DNA of 15,977 nt from Syntrophomonadaceae bacterium (GCA_030526885.1 JAUNBV010000026.1:1-15977), one strand, 5' to 3'. Shown: positions 7,546 to 14,105, counted from the stretch's first letter. The notes: generated from the letters alone by a model not told the origin. Program-made: numbers and translations.

Positions 7546-8643
7546 TTATAACCTTACATAGCAATTACCGGGCATCGCGCTTATCCGTCCTTTTAGCTCC
7601 AGCTCAATCAAGGCCGCGCTCAGTTCACCCAGCCCGCAATTTAGCTCCGTCATCAGATTATCCACATGACACGGCTCCGTGTCAAGCAAGGACAGGATCG
7701 CATCCTCCAGCCCCGCCGCCGCAGCCGGCCACAAAGGCTCCTGTTTTTCGGCTATCGCGTGCTTTTGCAAATGTTCGTATTCCTGTAAAATATCTTTGGC
7801 CGAAGTAACCAGCATGGCTCCCTGCCGGATTAAATGATGGCAGCCCTCGCTCTGCCGGCTACTTACCGGACCGGGCAGGGCAAACACATCGCGCCCTTGC
7901 TCCAGCGCTGCGTCGGCGGTAATCAGCGCGCCGCTCTTGGCTGCGGCTTCCACAATCACAGTGCCGTAGCTCAATCCGGAAATAATGCGGTTGCGCACCG
8001 GAAAATTCTTGGGGTCCGGTATCATATCTACCGGAAAATCACTTATTACCACACCGTTTAAGGCGATTTCATCATATAGTTTGCGGTTCTCCGGAGGATA
8101 GACCACCCTGATACCGCTGCCCAGAACCGCCGCCGTCCTGCCTCCCGCGCTCAGCGCCCCGCGATGAGCGGCGGTATCGATCCCCCGCGCCATGCCGGAT
8201 ACAATCGTAAAACCAGCGGCGGCAAGCTCCTGAGCCAAAAGCCCCGCCTGCTTAAGGCCATATGGCGTAGCGGCACGGGACCCCACTATCGCCAAACAGG
8301 CTTCATGCACTGCCGCCAGGCTGCCATAATAATAAAAAACATAGGGGGGATTAAAAATGTTTTTCAGCAATTCGGGATAATCTTCATCATCCACGCAGCA
8401 AAAGCCGATACCCTCCGCGCTCAGTTCCTCCAAACGCTCCATCCGCCGCTCTGCCGCCGGCCGCCGCGAGCACCATTCATCCACTGCGTCCGTCCTCAGC
8501 CCCGCCGCCAGCAACTCATCCCGGCCCGCGTTGACCGCCGTGGCCATGCTGCCAAAATGCTGTTTGACTTTCCACAAGGACCTTTGTCCCCACTTGGCAG
8601 TATCATGCAGGGCTACTAAAGCCGCCAACTCCTCGCGTCTCAT
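7546..8643 (-). CDS. dprA: DprA (Smf), DNA-processing protein that loads RecA on ssDNA
   Basis: A 365-residue protein that binds incoming single-stranded DNA during natural transformation and hands it to RecA; it is widespread even in bacteria not known to be competent. Residues 1-60 form the N-terminal helix-hairpin-like region. The central Rossmann-fold domain carries AIVGSRAATPYG (118-129), SGMARGIDTAAH (149-160), GSGIRVVYPPEN (175-186), FPVRNRIISGLS (214-225) and KSGALITADAALEQGRDVFA. The C-terminal winged helix (about 310-365) ends KGRISAMPGNCYVRL. The reading frame extends to a TTG at 8670, but the ATG at 8643 is chosen: AAGGGGGG stands seven bases before it and the protein then starts MRREELAALV. 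It heads the cluster ending in codY, as smf does before topA in B. subtilis. I see no comEC or other competence gene in the window. Confidence 0.96.
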   Translation of the reverse strand: MRREELAALVALHDTAKWGQRSLWKVKQHFGSMATAVNAGRDELLAAGLRTDAVDEWCSRRPAAERRMERLEELSAEGIGFCCVDDEDYPELLKNIFNPPYVFYYYGSLAAVHEACLAIVGSRAATPYGLKQAGLLAQELAAAGFTIVSGMARGIDTAAHRGALSAGGRTAAVLGSGIRVVYPPENRKLYDEIALNGVVISDFPVDMIPDPKNFPVRNRIISGLSYGTVIVEAAAKSGALITADAALEQGRDVFALPGPVSSRQSEGCHHLIRQGAMLVTSAKDILQEYEHLQKHAIAEKQEPLWPAAAAGLEDAILSLLDTEPCHVDNLMTELNCGLGELSAALIELELKGRISAMPGNCYVRL

Positions 8644-8721
8644 CGCTCGTCCCCCCTTATCGCGCACCAAGCTTTACGTCATTCTCATTTCGTTTTTCAC
8701 CGTTAACATTTATATCATTAT

Positions 8722-8750
8722 ATTATTCTCGTAATATTTCCTTTTGTCAA
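8722..8750 (-). promoter_or_regulatory. Promoter of the dprA-topA-trmFO-xerC-hslVU-codY cluster
   Basis: On the minus strand a perfect -35 TTGACA is followed by a 17-base spacer and AATAAT (five of six bases of the sigma-A -10). Transcription would begin near 8715, giving a leader of about 72 bases before dprA. A second TATAAT sits five bases further downstream at poor spacing. The 186-base gap between dprA and the divergent small gene is strongly AT-rich around this element. Confidence 0.7.
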
Positions 8751-8856
8751 AGCAATTTAGTCAAATCTTACACAAATTGCCGCCGTGAAAAGTATCGATG
8801 CAGGGAAAACTTAAACGCAGGAGCTTTCCGAATATTTTTAGCTAAGGAGGTCTGAT

Positions 8857-9012
8857 ATGTTTTTAAAACGAAAATCGCATCTATCCCGAAACAAAGTCGA
8901 TCCTGAGTTTTTCAGCGCCTTTGAACCCGGTTGGTGGGCGCTGCACGCCGCCCTTATCACCTCGGTATATCTGCTGGGAGGATATGTCGCCAAAGGCGTG
9001 GACGAGGGATAA
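8857..9012 (+). CDS. Small single-pass membrane protein, unknown family (51 residues)
   Basis: A short gene with a textbook start: AAGGAGG six bases before ATG, then 51 codons and TAA. The N-terminal 20 residues are basic and polar (MFLKRKSHLSRNK). They are followed by an acidic-aromatic patch (PEFFSAFEPGWW) and one hydrophobic helix of about 20 residues (ALHAALITSVYLLGGYVA), ending in a short charged tail KGVDEG. By the positive-inside rule the N-terminus is probably cytoplasmic. It is transcribed divergently from dprA and is followed 11 bases later by a GC-rich hairpin, so it looks like a one-gene transcript. No convincing sigma-A promoter was found upstream; TTGTCA at 8744-8749 has no good -10. 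I do not recognise the family and assign no function. The strong ribosome site, proper stop and hairpin argue that it is real. Confidence 0.7.
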   Translation: MFLKRKSHLSRNKVDPEFFSAFEPGWWALHAALITSVYLLGGYVAKGVDEG

Positions 9013-9023
9013 ACTGGGTCAGG

Positions 9024-9043
9024 GGGAGGCGCAAGCCTCCCTT
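9024..9043 (+). terminator. Hairpin after the 51-residue gene, probable terminator
   Basis: A perfect 7-bp stem GGGAGGC with the stable GCAA tetraloop and GCCTCCC, starting 11 bases after the stop codon and followed by only three T residues. The short U-tract makes termination efficiency doubtful, but position and stability fit a 3' end. The segment 9035-9049 is identical to 15 bases found after rnjA on the other strand. Confidence 0.5.
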
Positions 9044-9056
9044 TGCTCCCCTCCTT

Positions 9057-9099
9057 AAAAAAGCAGCCGGGGCAGGTTTGCCCTATCCCGCTCCCGGCT
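9057..9099 (-). terminator. Intrinsic terminator of the DNA methyltransferase gene
   Basis: On the minus strand, starting about 10 bases after the stop, AGCCGGG pairs with CCCGGCT around an inner GGGCA-AACC-TGCCC hairpin, and GC plus six T residues follow. This is a good rho-independent terminator and lies tail to tail with the hairpin of the 51-residue gene. Confidence 0.78.
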
Positions 9100-9109
9100 A
9101 ATTACCTTA

Positions 9110-10444
9110 TCAGGCCTTTAACTCAAAAAGCTGCTGCTGACAGCGGCAGTCAAAACTTCGCGTCCTTACCGCCAGCGTGAGCGCGCGTTCCGGGCCCGCC
9201 GGGGGGAGAGTAAGCCCGGCGGTAAGGGGCAATTCTCCATTATAGCGTCCCTTGTCTCTCAGCATTTGCCGGCAAGAGCGAAATAATCCACCGTTATAGT
9301 TAAAATCTATTTCCCAATAATCGACGCTTTCTTGCGGATCAATTCCCTCCGTACCCCGCAGCGTCAAACTTACTCTCCATCTATTGCCATCAAAACCGCT
9401 TTCACAATCGATGTTGATGCCTGCTATGGCTTGCGGAGCAAAACTGCCAGCTTCCCGTTCCACCGTAAACGGCTCTGTCCGCTGGCGCAACAGGCGGTAT
9501 TTGCCGGTCTGCACCGCCAGAGGGCCGATATCCGCCATTATCCAGCGGCGTCCCAGAGCTGAACAAGCCTCTGCGGTGGTACAAGTTCCGGCAAAAAAAT
9601 CCCCAATCAGGTCGCCGGGGTCGCTCGACGCCTCAATCAGGCGCTGCAACAGGCGGCGCGGCTTTTGGGTGGGGTATTTCATGTTTTCGTGGGCGGTAGG
9701 AGAGAGTATCTTGGGAATATCGCTCCACCAGTCCTGCATCATGGCTCCCTGCTCTTTCAGATGGTAGCGGTCTCCCTTTACCGCCGTCAGCCCTCGTTGC
9801 ACCGTGCCTTTACTGTAGGCACGATACTGCGGATTAAACACGTAATCGGGGCCCTTGGCGTACCAGAAGATTAAGTCATGCTTGCGCTGAAAATGAAATT
9901 TGGCGGGGCTGCCGCCGGAATAACACCATACCAGCTCATTGACGAAGCCCTTGCCCCCGAACACCTCGTCCAGCAGCACCCGCCCATAATGGCTGCAGTG
10001 CCAGTCCAGGTGCAAAAGAAGGCTGCCGTTATCGGCCAGCAAGTCTCGCATCACCAGCAGGCGCTGATACAGCATCTCCAGATAGCGGTCCAGGCTTTGC
10101 TGCCAGCGGTCGTCAAAAGCCTCCAGCGATAAATCCCCGGCCGCTGTCTTGTGATTACTGGTATAACTGCGTCCGCTGTAATAGGGCGGGTCCAAATATA
10201 TCACCCGAAACTCTCCCCCGTAGCCTTGGCGCAGCAAATCATGCCCCACTGCCAGCGCGTCGCCCTGAATGATACGTCCGTATGCGCGCTCCGGCACTGA
10301 AACCGGCGTGCCCGGCTCCACAAATAGCGAAGGCTCTGTCCCGCCGGCTCCGGGCGCGGGCAGGACCAGTTCATCGCACACAAATTCCGTCTCCGGTATG
10401 GGTTCGGCATAGTCCCTATTCCATTGCAGTTTTACTCCATCCAT
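9110..10444 (-). CDS. Orphan beta-class (N4/N6) site-specific DNA methyltransferase
   Basis: A 444-residue SAM-dependent DNA methylase. The order of motifs is that of the beta class: GDAL near 61-64, catalytic motif IV DPPY (85-88) with an N-terminal leader, LADNGSLLLHLDWH, then YPTQKP (257-262) and the SAM-binding motif DFFAGTCTTAEA (282-293). The last differs from the usual F-x-G-x-G: Cys288 occupies the second glycine, encoded by TGT. The final 115 residues form a separate strand-rich region (VDYWEIDFNYNG and onwards) that, from memory, resembles the tails of other clostridial Mod-like methylases. ATG at 10444 has AAGGAGG six bases upstream. No restriction endonuclease or specificity subunit is adjacent; neighbours are a small membrane gene and glnN on the opposite strand. 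It may therefore be a regulatory or epigenetic methylase, or a remnant of a restriction system. The target base and site cannot be read from the sequence. Confidence 0.88.
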   Translation of the reverse strand: MDGVKLQWNRDYAEPIPETEFVCDELVLPAPGAGGTEPSLFVEPGTPVSVPERAYGRIIQGDALAVGHDLLRQGYGGEFRVIYLDPPYYSGRSYTSNHKTAAGDLSLEAFDDRWQQSLDRYLEMLYQRLLVMRDLLADNGSLLLHLDWHCSHYGRVLLDEVFGGKGFVNELVWCYSGGSPAKFHFQRKHDLIFWYAKGPDYVFNPQYRAYSKGTVQRGLTAVKGDRYHLKEQGAMMQDWWSDIPKILSPTAHENMKYPTQKPRRLLQRLIEASSDPGDLIGDFFAGTCTTAEACSALGRRWIMADIGPLAVQTGKYRLLRQRTEPFTVEREAGSFAPQAIAGINIDCESGFDGNRWRVSLTLRGTEGIDPQESVDYWEIDFNYNGGLFRSCRQMLRDKGRYNGELPLTAGLTLPPAGPERALTLAVRTRSFDCRCQQQLFELKA

Positions 10445-10657
10445 CCTGCCCCTCCTTTTATGTTAAAATCTGTTCCGTATTTTCAATGCTTGCCGCTTAT
10501 TTTTGACCCATTCCTTTGTTCCGGCGACATCATCATTTCATAAACCCGATTCCATTATCGCCTACCCTTAGATGATTGGCAATGTCCTTTTCTTCATGCC
10601 GGTGAATGCCGAAATTTATTTAGATTATCAAAAATTAAGGGCTATGTTTTTAAGTTC
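10445..10657. other. Intergenic region between methyltransferase and glnN promoter
   Basis: No gene is seen in this 213-base AT-rich stretch; together with the glnN promoter and leader it makes up a 317-base divergent gap. It holds the methyltransferase ribosome site (10451-10457) and a pair of direct repeats ATGCCG at 10596-10601 and 10606-10611, exactly one helical turn apart and about 50 bases upstream of the glnN -35. No convincing methyltransferase promoter and no TnrA/GlnR-type site (TGTNA-N7-TNACA) was found. Confidence 0.5.
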
Positions 10658-10686
10658 TTGACAACACATGAGCCAAGGTCTAAAAT
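10658..10686 (+). promoter_or_regulatory. Near-consensus sigma-A promoter of glnN
   Basis: A perfect TTGACA, a 17-base spacer and TAAAAT (five of six consensus bases). Transcription should start near 10692-10694, giving a leader of about 70 bases that includes an intrinsic terminator before the glnN start. A promoter this strong combined with a leader terminator suggests control after initiation. Confidence 0.8.
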
Positions 10687-10706
10687 ATCTGCGTAAACCG
10701 CAACGG

Positions 10707-10740
10707 CGCTGCCCATCCTCAGGATTCGGTAGCGTTTTTT
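10707..10740 (+). terminator. Leader terminator / candidate attenuator of glnN
   Basis: Between the promoter and the ribosome site lies a hairpin. CGCTGCC (10707-10713) pairs with GGTAGCG (10728-10734), with one G-U pair. Inside it, ATCC pairs with GGAT around a TCA triloop. Six T residues follow directly (10735-10740). This is the full form of an intrinsic terminator on the strand of glnN. No plus-strand gene precedes it, so it cannot be the end of an upstream gene. Short alternative stems upstream are TGCG-TAAAC-CGCA (10690-10702) and CGC-AACG-GCG (10699-10708), the second overlapping the terminator base. The signal that would decide between them is unknown. Confidence 0.7.
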
Positions 10741-10761
10741 ATTATCGAGGAGGTAAGCCCC

Positions 10762-12858
10762 ATGACAGCTATCAATCTACCGGATATTTTCGGCAGTATG
10801 GTATTCAATGATCGCGTAATGCAGGAGCGGCTGCCCAAGGATACTTACCGGGCCATTAAGCGCACCGTGAGCGAGAGAGGCAGCCTGGATAAATCGGTAG
10901 CCGATGTGGTGGCGGCCATCATGCGGGACTGGGCTATCGAGCGCGGCGCGACGCATTTCACCCATTGGTTCCAGCCCATGACCGGCGTGACCGCTGAAAA
11001 ACACGAGAGCTTTATCGCGCCCACTGGCGACGGCGGCGTGATCATGGAGTTTTCCGGCAAGGAACTCATCAAGGGCGAGCCCGACGCCTCCTCCTTCCCC
11101 TCCGGCGGATTGCGGGCCACTTTTGAGGCCCGGGGCTATACCGCCTGGGACCCTACCGCTCACGCCTTTGTAAAAGAAAATACCCTGTGCATACCTACCG
11201 TGTTTTGCTCCTACAGCGGCGAGGCGCTGGATAAAAAGACCCCGGTACTGCGCTCCATGGAACTGCTCAACGCGCAGGCGCTGCGCATACTGCGCCTGTT
11301 CGGCAACACCACCGTCAGCCGGGTGATTACCACCGTGGGGCCCGAGCAGGAATACTTTTTAATCGACCGCGATTTTTATCAGCAGCGCGCGGACCTGCTC
11401 TTTACCGGGCGCACCCTGTTCGGGGCGCGGCCGCCCAAGGGACAGGAAATGGACGACCACTATTACGGCAGTATCAAGCCCCGCATTTTGGCGTATATGA
11501 AGGAGTTGGACGAGGAATTATGGAAACTGGGCATCCTGGCCAAGACCAAACATAACGAGGTGGCTCCCGCCCAGCATGAACTGGCCCCTATTTTCTGCGA
11601 CACCAACACCGCTACCGACCATAACCAGCTAACTATGGAAATGATGAAAAAAGTGGCTACCCGCCACGGTCTGACCTGTTTATTGCATGAAAAGCCTTTT
11701 GCGGGGGTAAACGGCAGCGGCAAGCATAATAACTGGTCGCTGGCTACCGATACCGGCATAAACCTGCTGGAACCGGGCGACGCTCCGGGCGAGAACGCGC
11801 AGTTTCTCCTGTTTTTGACCGCGGTGCTCAAAGGAGTGGATGAGTATCAGGAAATGCTGCGCTGCACGGTGGCCAACGCCGGCAACGACCACCGCCTGGG
11901 AGCGAACGAAGCGCCACCGGCCATCATATCGGTTTACCTGGGCGAAGAACTCACCGAGGCGCTGGAAGCTATTGCCAGCGGCTCGACATATTTGGCGCGG
12001 GAAAGGGTGGAAATGGAAATGGGCGTGCCGGTCATGCCGGCCATCCCCAAGGACACCACCGACCGCAACCGAACCTCGCCCATGGCGTTTACCGGCAATA
12101 AATTTGAATTTCGTATGTTGGGCTCCAAACAGTCCATTGCCGGGCCCAACATAGTTTTGAACACCATCGTGGCCGAGGAGTTATGCCGCTTTGCCGACCG
12201 TCTGGAAGCGGCGGCGGATTTTGACCGCGAGCTGAACGCATTGCTGAAAGAAACCATAACCGCGCACAAGCGCATTATTTTCAACGGCAATAATTATTCC
12301 GAGGAATGGGTGCGGGAGGCGGAGCGCCGGGGGCTCAAGAATCTTTGCAGCACGGTTGACGCCATGCCCTATTACATCGCGCCGCAAAACATAGAGCTCT
12401 TTACCCGGCACGGTATCTTTACCGAGGCGGAAATGCGCTCCCGTTACGAGATTCATCTGGAGGATTACTGTAAGACCTTGAACATCGAAGCGCTCACCAT
12501 GACGGATATGGTCAGGCGCCAGATTATGCCGGCGGTGGCGGCTTACAGCCAAGTGCTGAGCGCGTCCGCGGTGCAGAAAAAGCAGTTGGGGGCCGACATC
12601 TCTATTGAAATGGAGAGAGAATTGCTGCGCCGTATCTCACAACTGGGCGAAAGCTTATACCGCCAGGCGGAAGAACTGGAAGATATCCTGCTCACAGCCG
12701 CCGCCTTTGATAGCGCCCAGGATAAAGCGCGTTTCTACTGTGATACGGTTATTGCACACATGCGATCCCTGCGCGGCGTTGCCGACGAATTGGAAATGAT
12801 AGTAGGCGAGGCATACTGGCCCTTCCCCGGTTATGCCAAAATGCTGTTCAGGGTATAG
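10762..12858 (+). CDS. glnN: Type III glutamine synthetase GlnN
   Basis: Makes glutamine from glutamate, ammonia and ATP in the cytoplasm. At 698 residues it is the long type III form (about 700-730), not the 440-470 residue type I enzyme. Family markers are an N-terminal THWFQPMTG (65-73), SSFPSGGLRATFEARGYTAWD (from 110), the glutamate-site segment GPEQEYFLID (193-202), NEVAPAQHELAP (265-276), the ATP-binding KPFAGVNGSGKHNNWS (311-326), and NAGNDHRLGANEAPPAI. All expected catalytic segments appear intact. The ATG at 10762 follows AGGAGGT by seven bases. It stands alone: the methylase upstream diverges and the small gene next to sigG converges 15 bases after its stop, with no clear T-tailed terminator between them. 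Regulation probably combines a strong promoter with the leader terminator. No glnR, amtB or glnB-type gene is in the window. Confidence 0.97.
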   Translation: MTAINLPDIFGSMVFNDRVMQERLPKDTYRAIKRTVSERGSLDKSVADVVAAIMRDWAIERGATHFTHWFQPMTGVTAEKHESFIAPTGDGGVIMEFSGKELIKGEPDASSFPSGGLRATFEARGYTAWDPTAHAFVKENTLCIPTVFCSYSGEALDKKTPVLRSMELLNAQALRILRLFGNTTVSRVITTVGPEQEYFLIDRDFYQQRADLLFTGRTLFGARPPKGQEMDDHYYGSIKPRILAYMKELDEELWKLGILAKTKHNEVAPAQHELAPIFCDTNTATDHNQLTMEMMKKVATRHGLTCLLHEKPFAGVNGSGKHNNWSLATDTGINLLEPGDAPGENAQFLLFLTAVLKGVDEYQEMLRCTVANAGNDHRLGANEAPPAIISVYLGEELTEALEAIASGSTYLARERVEMEMGVPVMPAIPKDTTDRNRTSPMAFTGNKFEFRMLGSKQSIAGPNIVLNTIVAEELCRFADRLEAAADFDRELNALLKETITAHKRIIFNGNNYSEEWVREAERRGLKNLCSTVDAMPYYIAPQNIELFTRHGIFTEAEMRSRYEIHLEDYCKTLNIEALTMTDMVRRQIMPAVAAYSQVLSASAVQKKQLGADISIEMERELLRRISQLGESLYRQAEELEDILLTAAAFDSAQDKARFYCDTVIAHMRSLRGVADELEMIVGEAYWPFPGYAKMLFRV

Positions 12859-12873
12859 GGCCTTATGCACCCT

Positions 12874-13011
12874 TTACCTTTCGGCGACACTGATCTCGAT
12901 CAGATTGCCCTGCGTAAAAGCCGCAACATACGCCTGGTTGTAACCGGTGAGCCTTATGCCCATCAGCAGCGTCAACAGCAACAGCAGGAGCGTCAGCAGT
13001 TGGCGGTTCAA
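12874..13011 (-). CDS. Small hydrophobic protein downstream of sigG, unknown (45 residues)
   Basis: Fifteen bases after the sigG stop a 45-codon reading frame opens with TTG, preceded at eight bases by GGGAGG (13020-13025), and closes with TAA at 12874. The product begins MNRQ, continues with a very leucine-rich membrane segment (residues 5-18, LLTLLLLLLTLLMGI), and ends with a mostly polar tail of about 27 residues containing YNQAYVAAFTQ and EISVAER. It looks like a signal-anchored peptide with a short outside tail, or a secreted peptide. The frame is the same as that of sigG, so a read-through of the single TGA would join them. The good ribosome site, the tight spacing and the coding-like tail support a real gene, probably co-transcribed with sigG and so expressed in the forespore. 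I do not recognise a family; the TTG start and short length keep confidence moderate. Confidence 0.55.
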   Translation of the reverse strand: MNRQLLTLLLLLLTLLMGIRLTGYNQAYVAAFTQGNLIEISVAER

Positions 13012-13026
13012 GTTATATCCCTCCCA

Positions 13027-13797
13027 TCACACATATTTGCGCAACTGTTTCAGGGCCGACTTCTCCAGCCGTGACACCTGAGCCTGTGATATCCCGATTT
13101 CTTCGGCCACCTCCATTTGCGTGCGGCCATTAAAGAAGCGCAGGGCTACGATGTGTTTTTCGCGCTGGTTAAGCTTGCTCAAAGCTTCGTTCAGGCTGAT
13201 GGATTGCAGCCATTGCTCGTCCCCGTTTTTTTCATCGCAAATTTGATCCATCACCAAAATGGGATCGCCGCCGTCGCTGTACACCGGTTCAAACAGAGAC
13301 ACCGGCTCCTGAATGGCATCGAGCGCAAAGACCAGTTCCTCGCGAGGCACACCCATAGCCGCCGCCATCTGATCCACCGAGGGCTCGGCCGAGTTTTCGC
13401 CCAACAACTGCTCCCGCACCTGCAGGGCCTTATATGCTATATCGCGCAGGGAACGGGAAACACGAACCGTATTGTTATCTCGCAGGTAGCGGCGTATCTC
13501 GCCGATTATCATCGGCACCGCATAAGTGGAAAAGCGCACCTCATGGCTGAGGTCAAAATTGTCTATAGCCTTGATAAGGCCGATACAGCCGACTTGAAAC
13601 AGGTCGTCCACATCCTCGCCGCGGTTGCTGAAGCGCTGGAGCACGGACAGCACCAGGCGCAGATTGCCCTCGATAAGCTTCTCGCGCGCCTCATACTCCC
13701 CCGCCTGCATACAGGCAAAAAGACGGCGCATTTCATCATTTCTAATTACCGGCAGCTTAGTCGTGTTCACCCCACATATTTCAACTTTATTGATCAA
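13027..13797 (-). CDS. sigG: Late forespore RNA polymerase sigma factor sigma-G
   Basis: A 256-residue sigma-70 family protein that directs late gene expression in the forespore after engulfment. The N-terminus NKVEICGVNTTKLPV is characteristic of SigG (B. subtilis NKVEICGVDTSKLPV) and separates it from SigF. Region 2 runs from GNLRLVLSVLQRF (44-56) through DDLFQVGCIGLIKAIDNFDL and RFSTYAVPMIIGEIRRYLRDN; region 3 has VSRSLRDIAYKALQVRE; region 4 has the helix-turn-helix EVAEEIGISQAQVSRLEKSA (229-248). Length equals the family norm. The start is TTG at 13797, the first possible start after an in-frame TGA and the one that aligns with other SigG proteins; its ribosome site is poor (AAAGGG almost abutting, GAGG 13 bases away). 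Unlike in Bacillus, spoIIGA and sigE do not precede it; rnjA and a strong terminator do. Presence implies an endospore former. Confidence 0.97.
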   Translation of the reverse strand: MINKVEICGVNTTKLPVIRNDEMRRLFACMQAGEYEAREKLIEGNLRLVLSVLQRFSNRGEDVDDLFQVGCIGLIKAIDNFDLSHEVRFSTYAVPMIIGEIRRYLRDNNTVRVSRSLRDIAYKALQVREQLLGENSAEPSVDQMAAAMGVPREELVFALDAIQEPVSLFEPVYSDGGDPILVMDQICDEKNGDEQWLQSISLNEALSKLNQREKHIVALRFFNGRTQMEVAEEIGISQAQVSRLEKSALKQLRKYV

Positions 13798-13917
13798 ACC
13801 CTTTGCACATCCTCATACACGATTTTTCCTTGATTCTCCTGATATGAGTATGTGCTCTCACCTGGCACTTTATTCTTTAATTGTAATTTGTGGCTTCCAT
13901 TTTTTAATATTAATAGT

Positions 13918-13952
13918 AAAAAAAACCTCCTGCCGCGAACTTGGGCAGGAGG
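13918..13952 (-). terminator. Strong intrinsic terminator between rnjA and sigG
   Basis: On the minus strand CCTCCTGCC pairs perfectly with GGCAGGAGG (9 bp) around a 9-base loop, followed by eight T residues. It ends rnjA transcription 191 bases after its stop and insulates sigG. On the plus strand the same stem is followed by CTTGTTTT, so it may also act weakly in the other direction. Confidence 0.88.
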
Positions 13953-14105
13953 CTTGTTTTCAATTGTTTAGTAACCGTGGCATTGAAACGGCAAAGGGGG
14001 TATCAACCGCATCCACAGCGCATTTCCCCGCGTTACTCTATCCATCAAACAGCGTCCGATAGCAGCGGGCGCTCAGTCGCCTTTTAAGCCGGGGACGCAA
14101 TGCCG

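Noticed and set aside
8744..8772. Sigma-A promoter for the 51-residue gene (TTGTCA plus CTTACA)
   Set aside because: The -35 is good, but the -10 has only two matching bases and the -35 overlaps the divergent dprA promoter.
10690..10740. T-box, glutamine riboswitch or ANTAR target in the glnN leader
   Set aside because: The leader is far too short for a T-box, lacks any riboswitch core I can recognise, and no pair of six-base loops with the expected A and G was found. Only the terminator itself is supported.
12961..13000. CAG-rich tract, apparent poly-glutamine or simple repeat
   Set aside because: On the minus strand it reads as the leucine codons (CTG, TTG) of the membrane segment of the 45-residue gene; it is not a regular repeat.
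13117..13833. 238-codon open frame on the plus strand opposite sigG
   Set aside because: Antisense shadow of sigG, whose family identity is certain.
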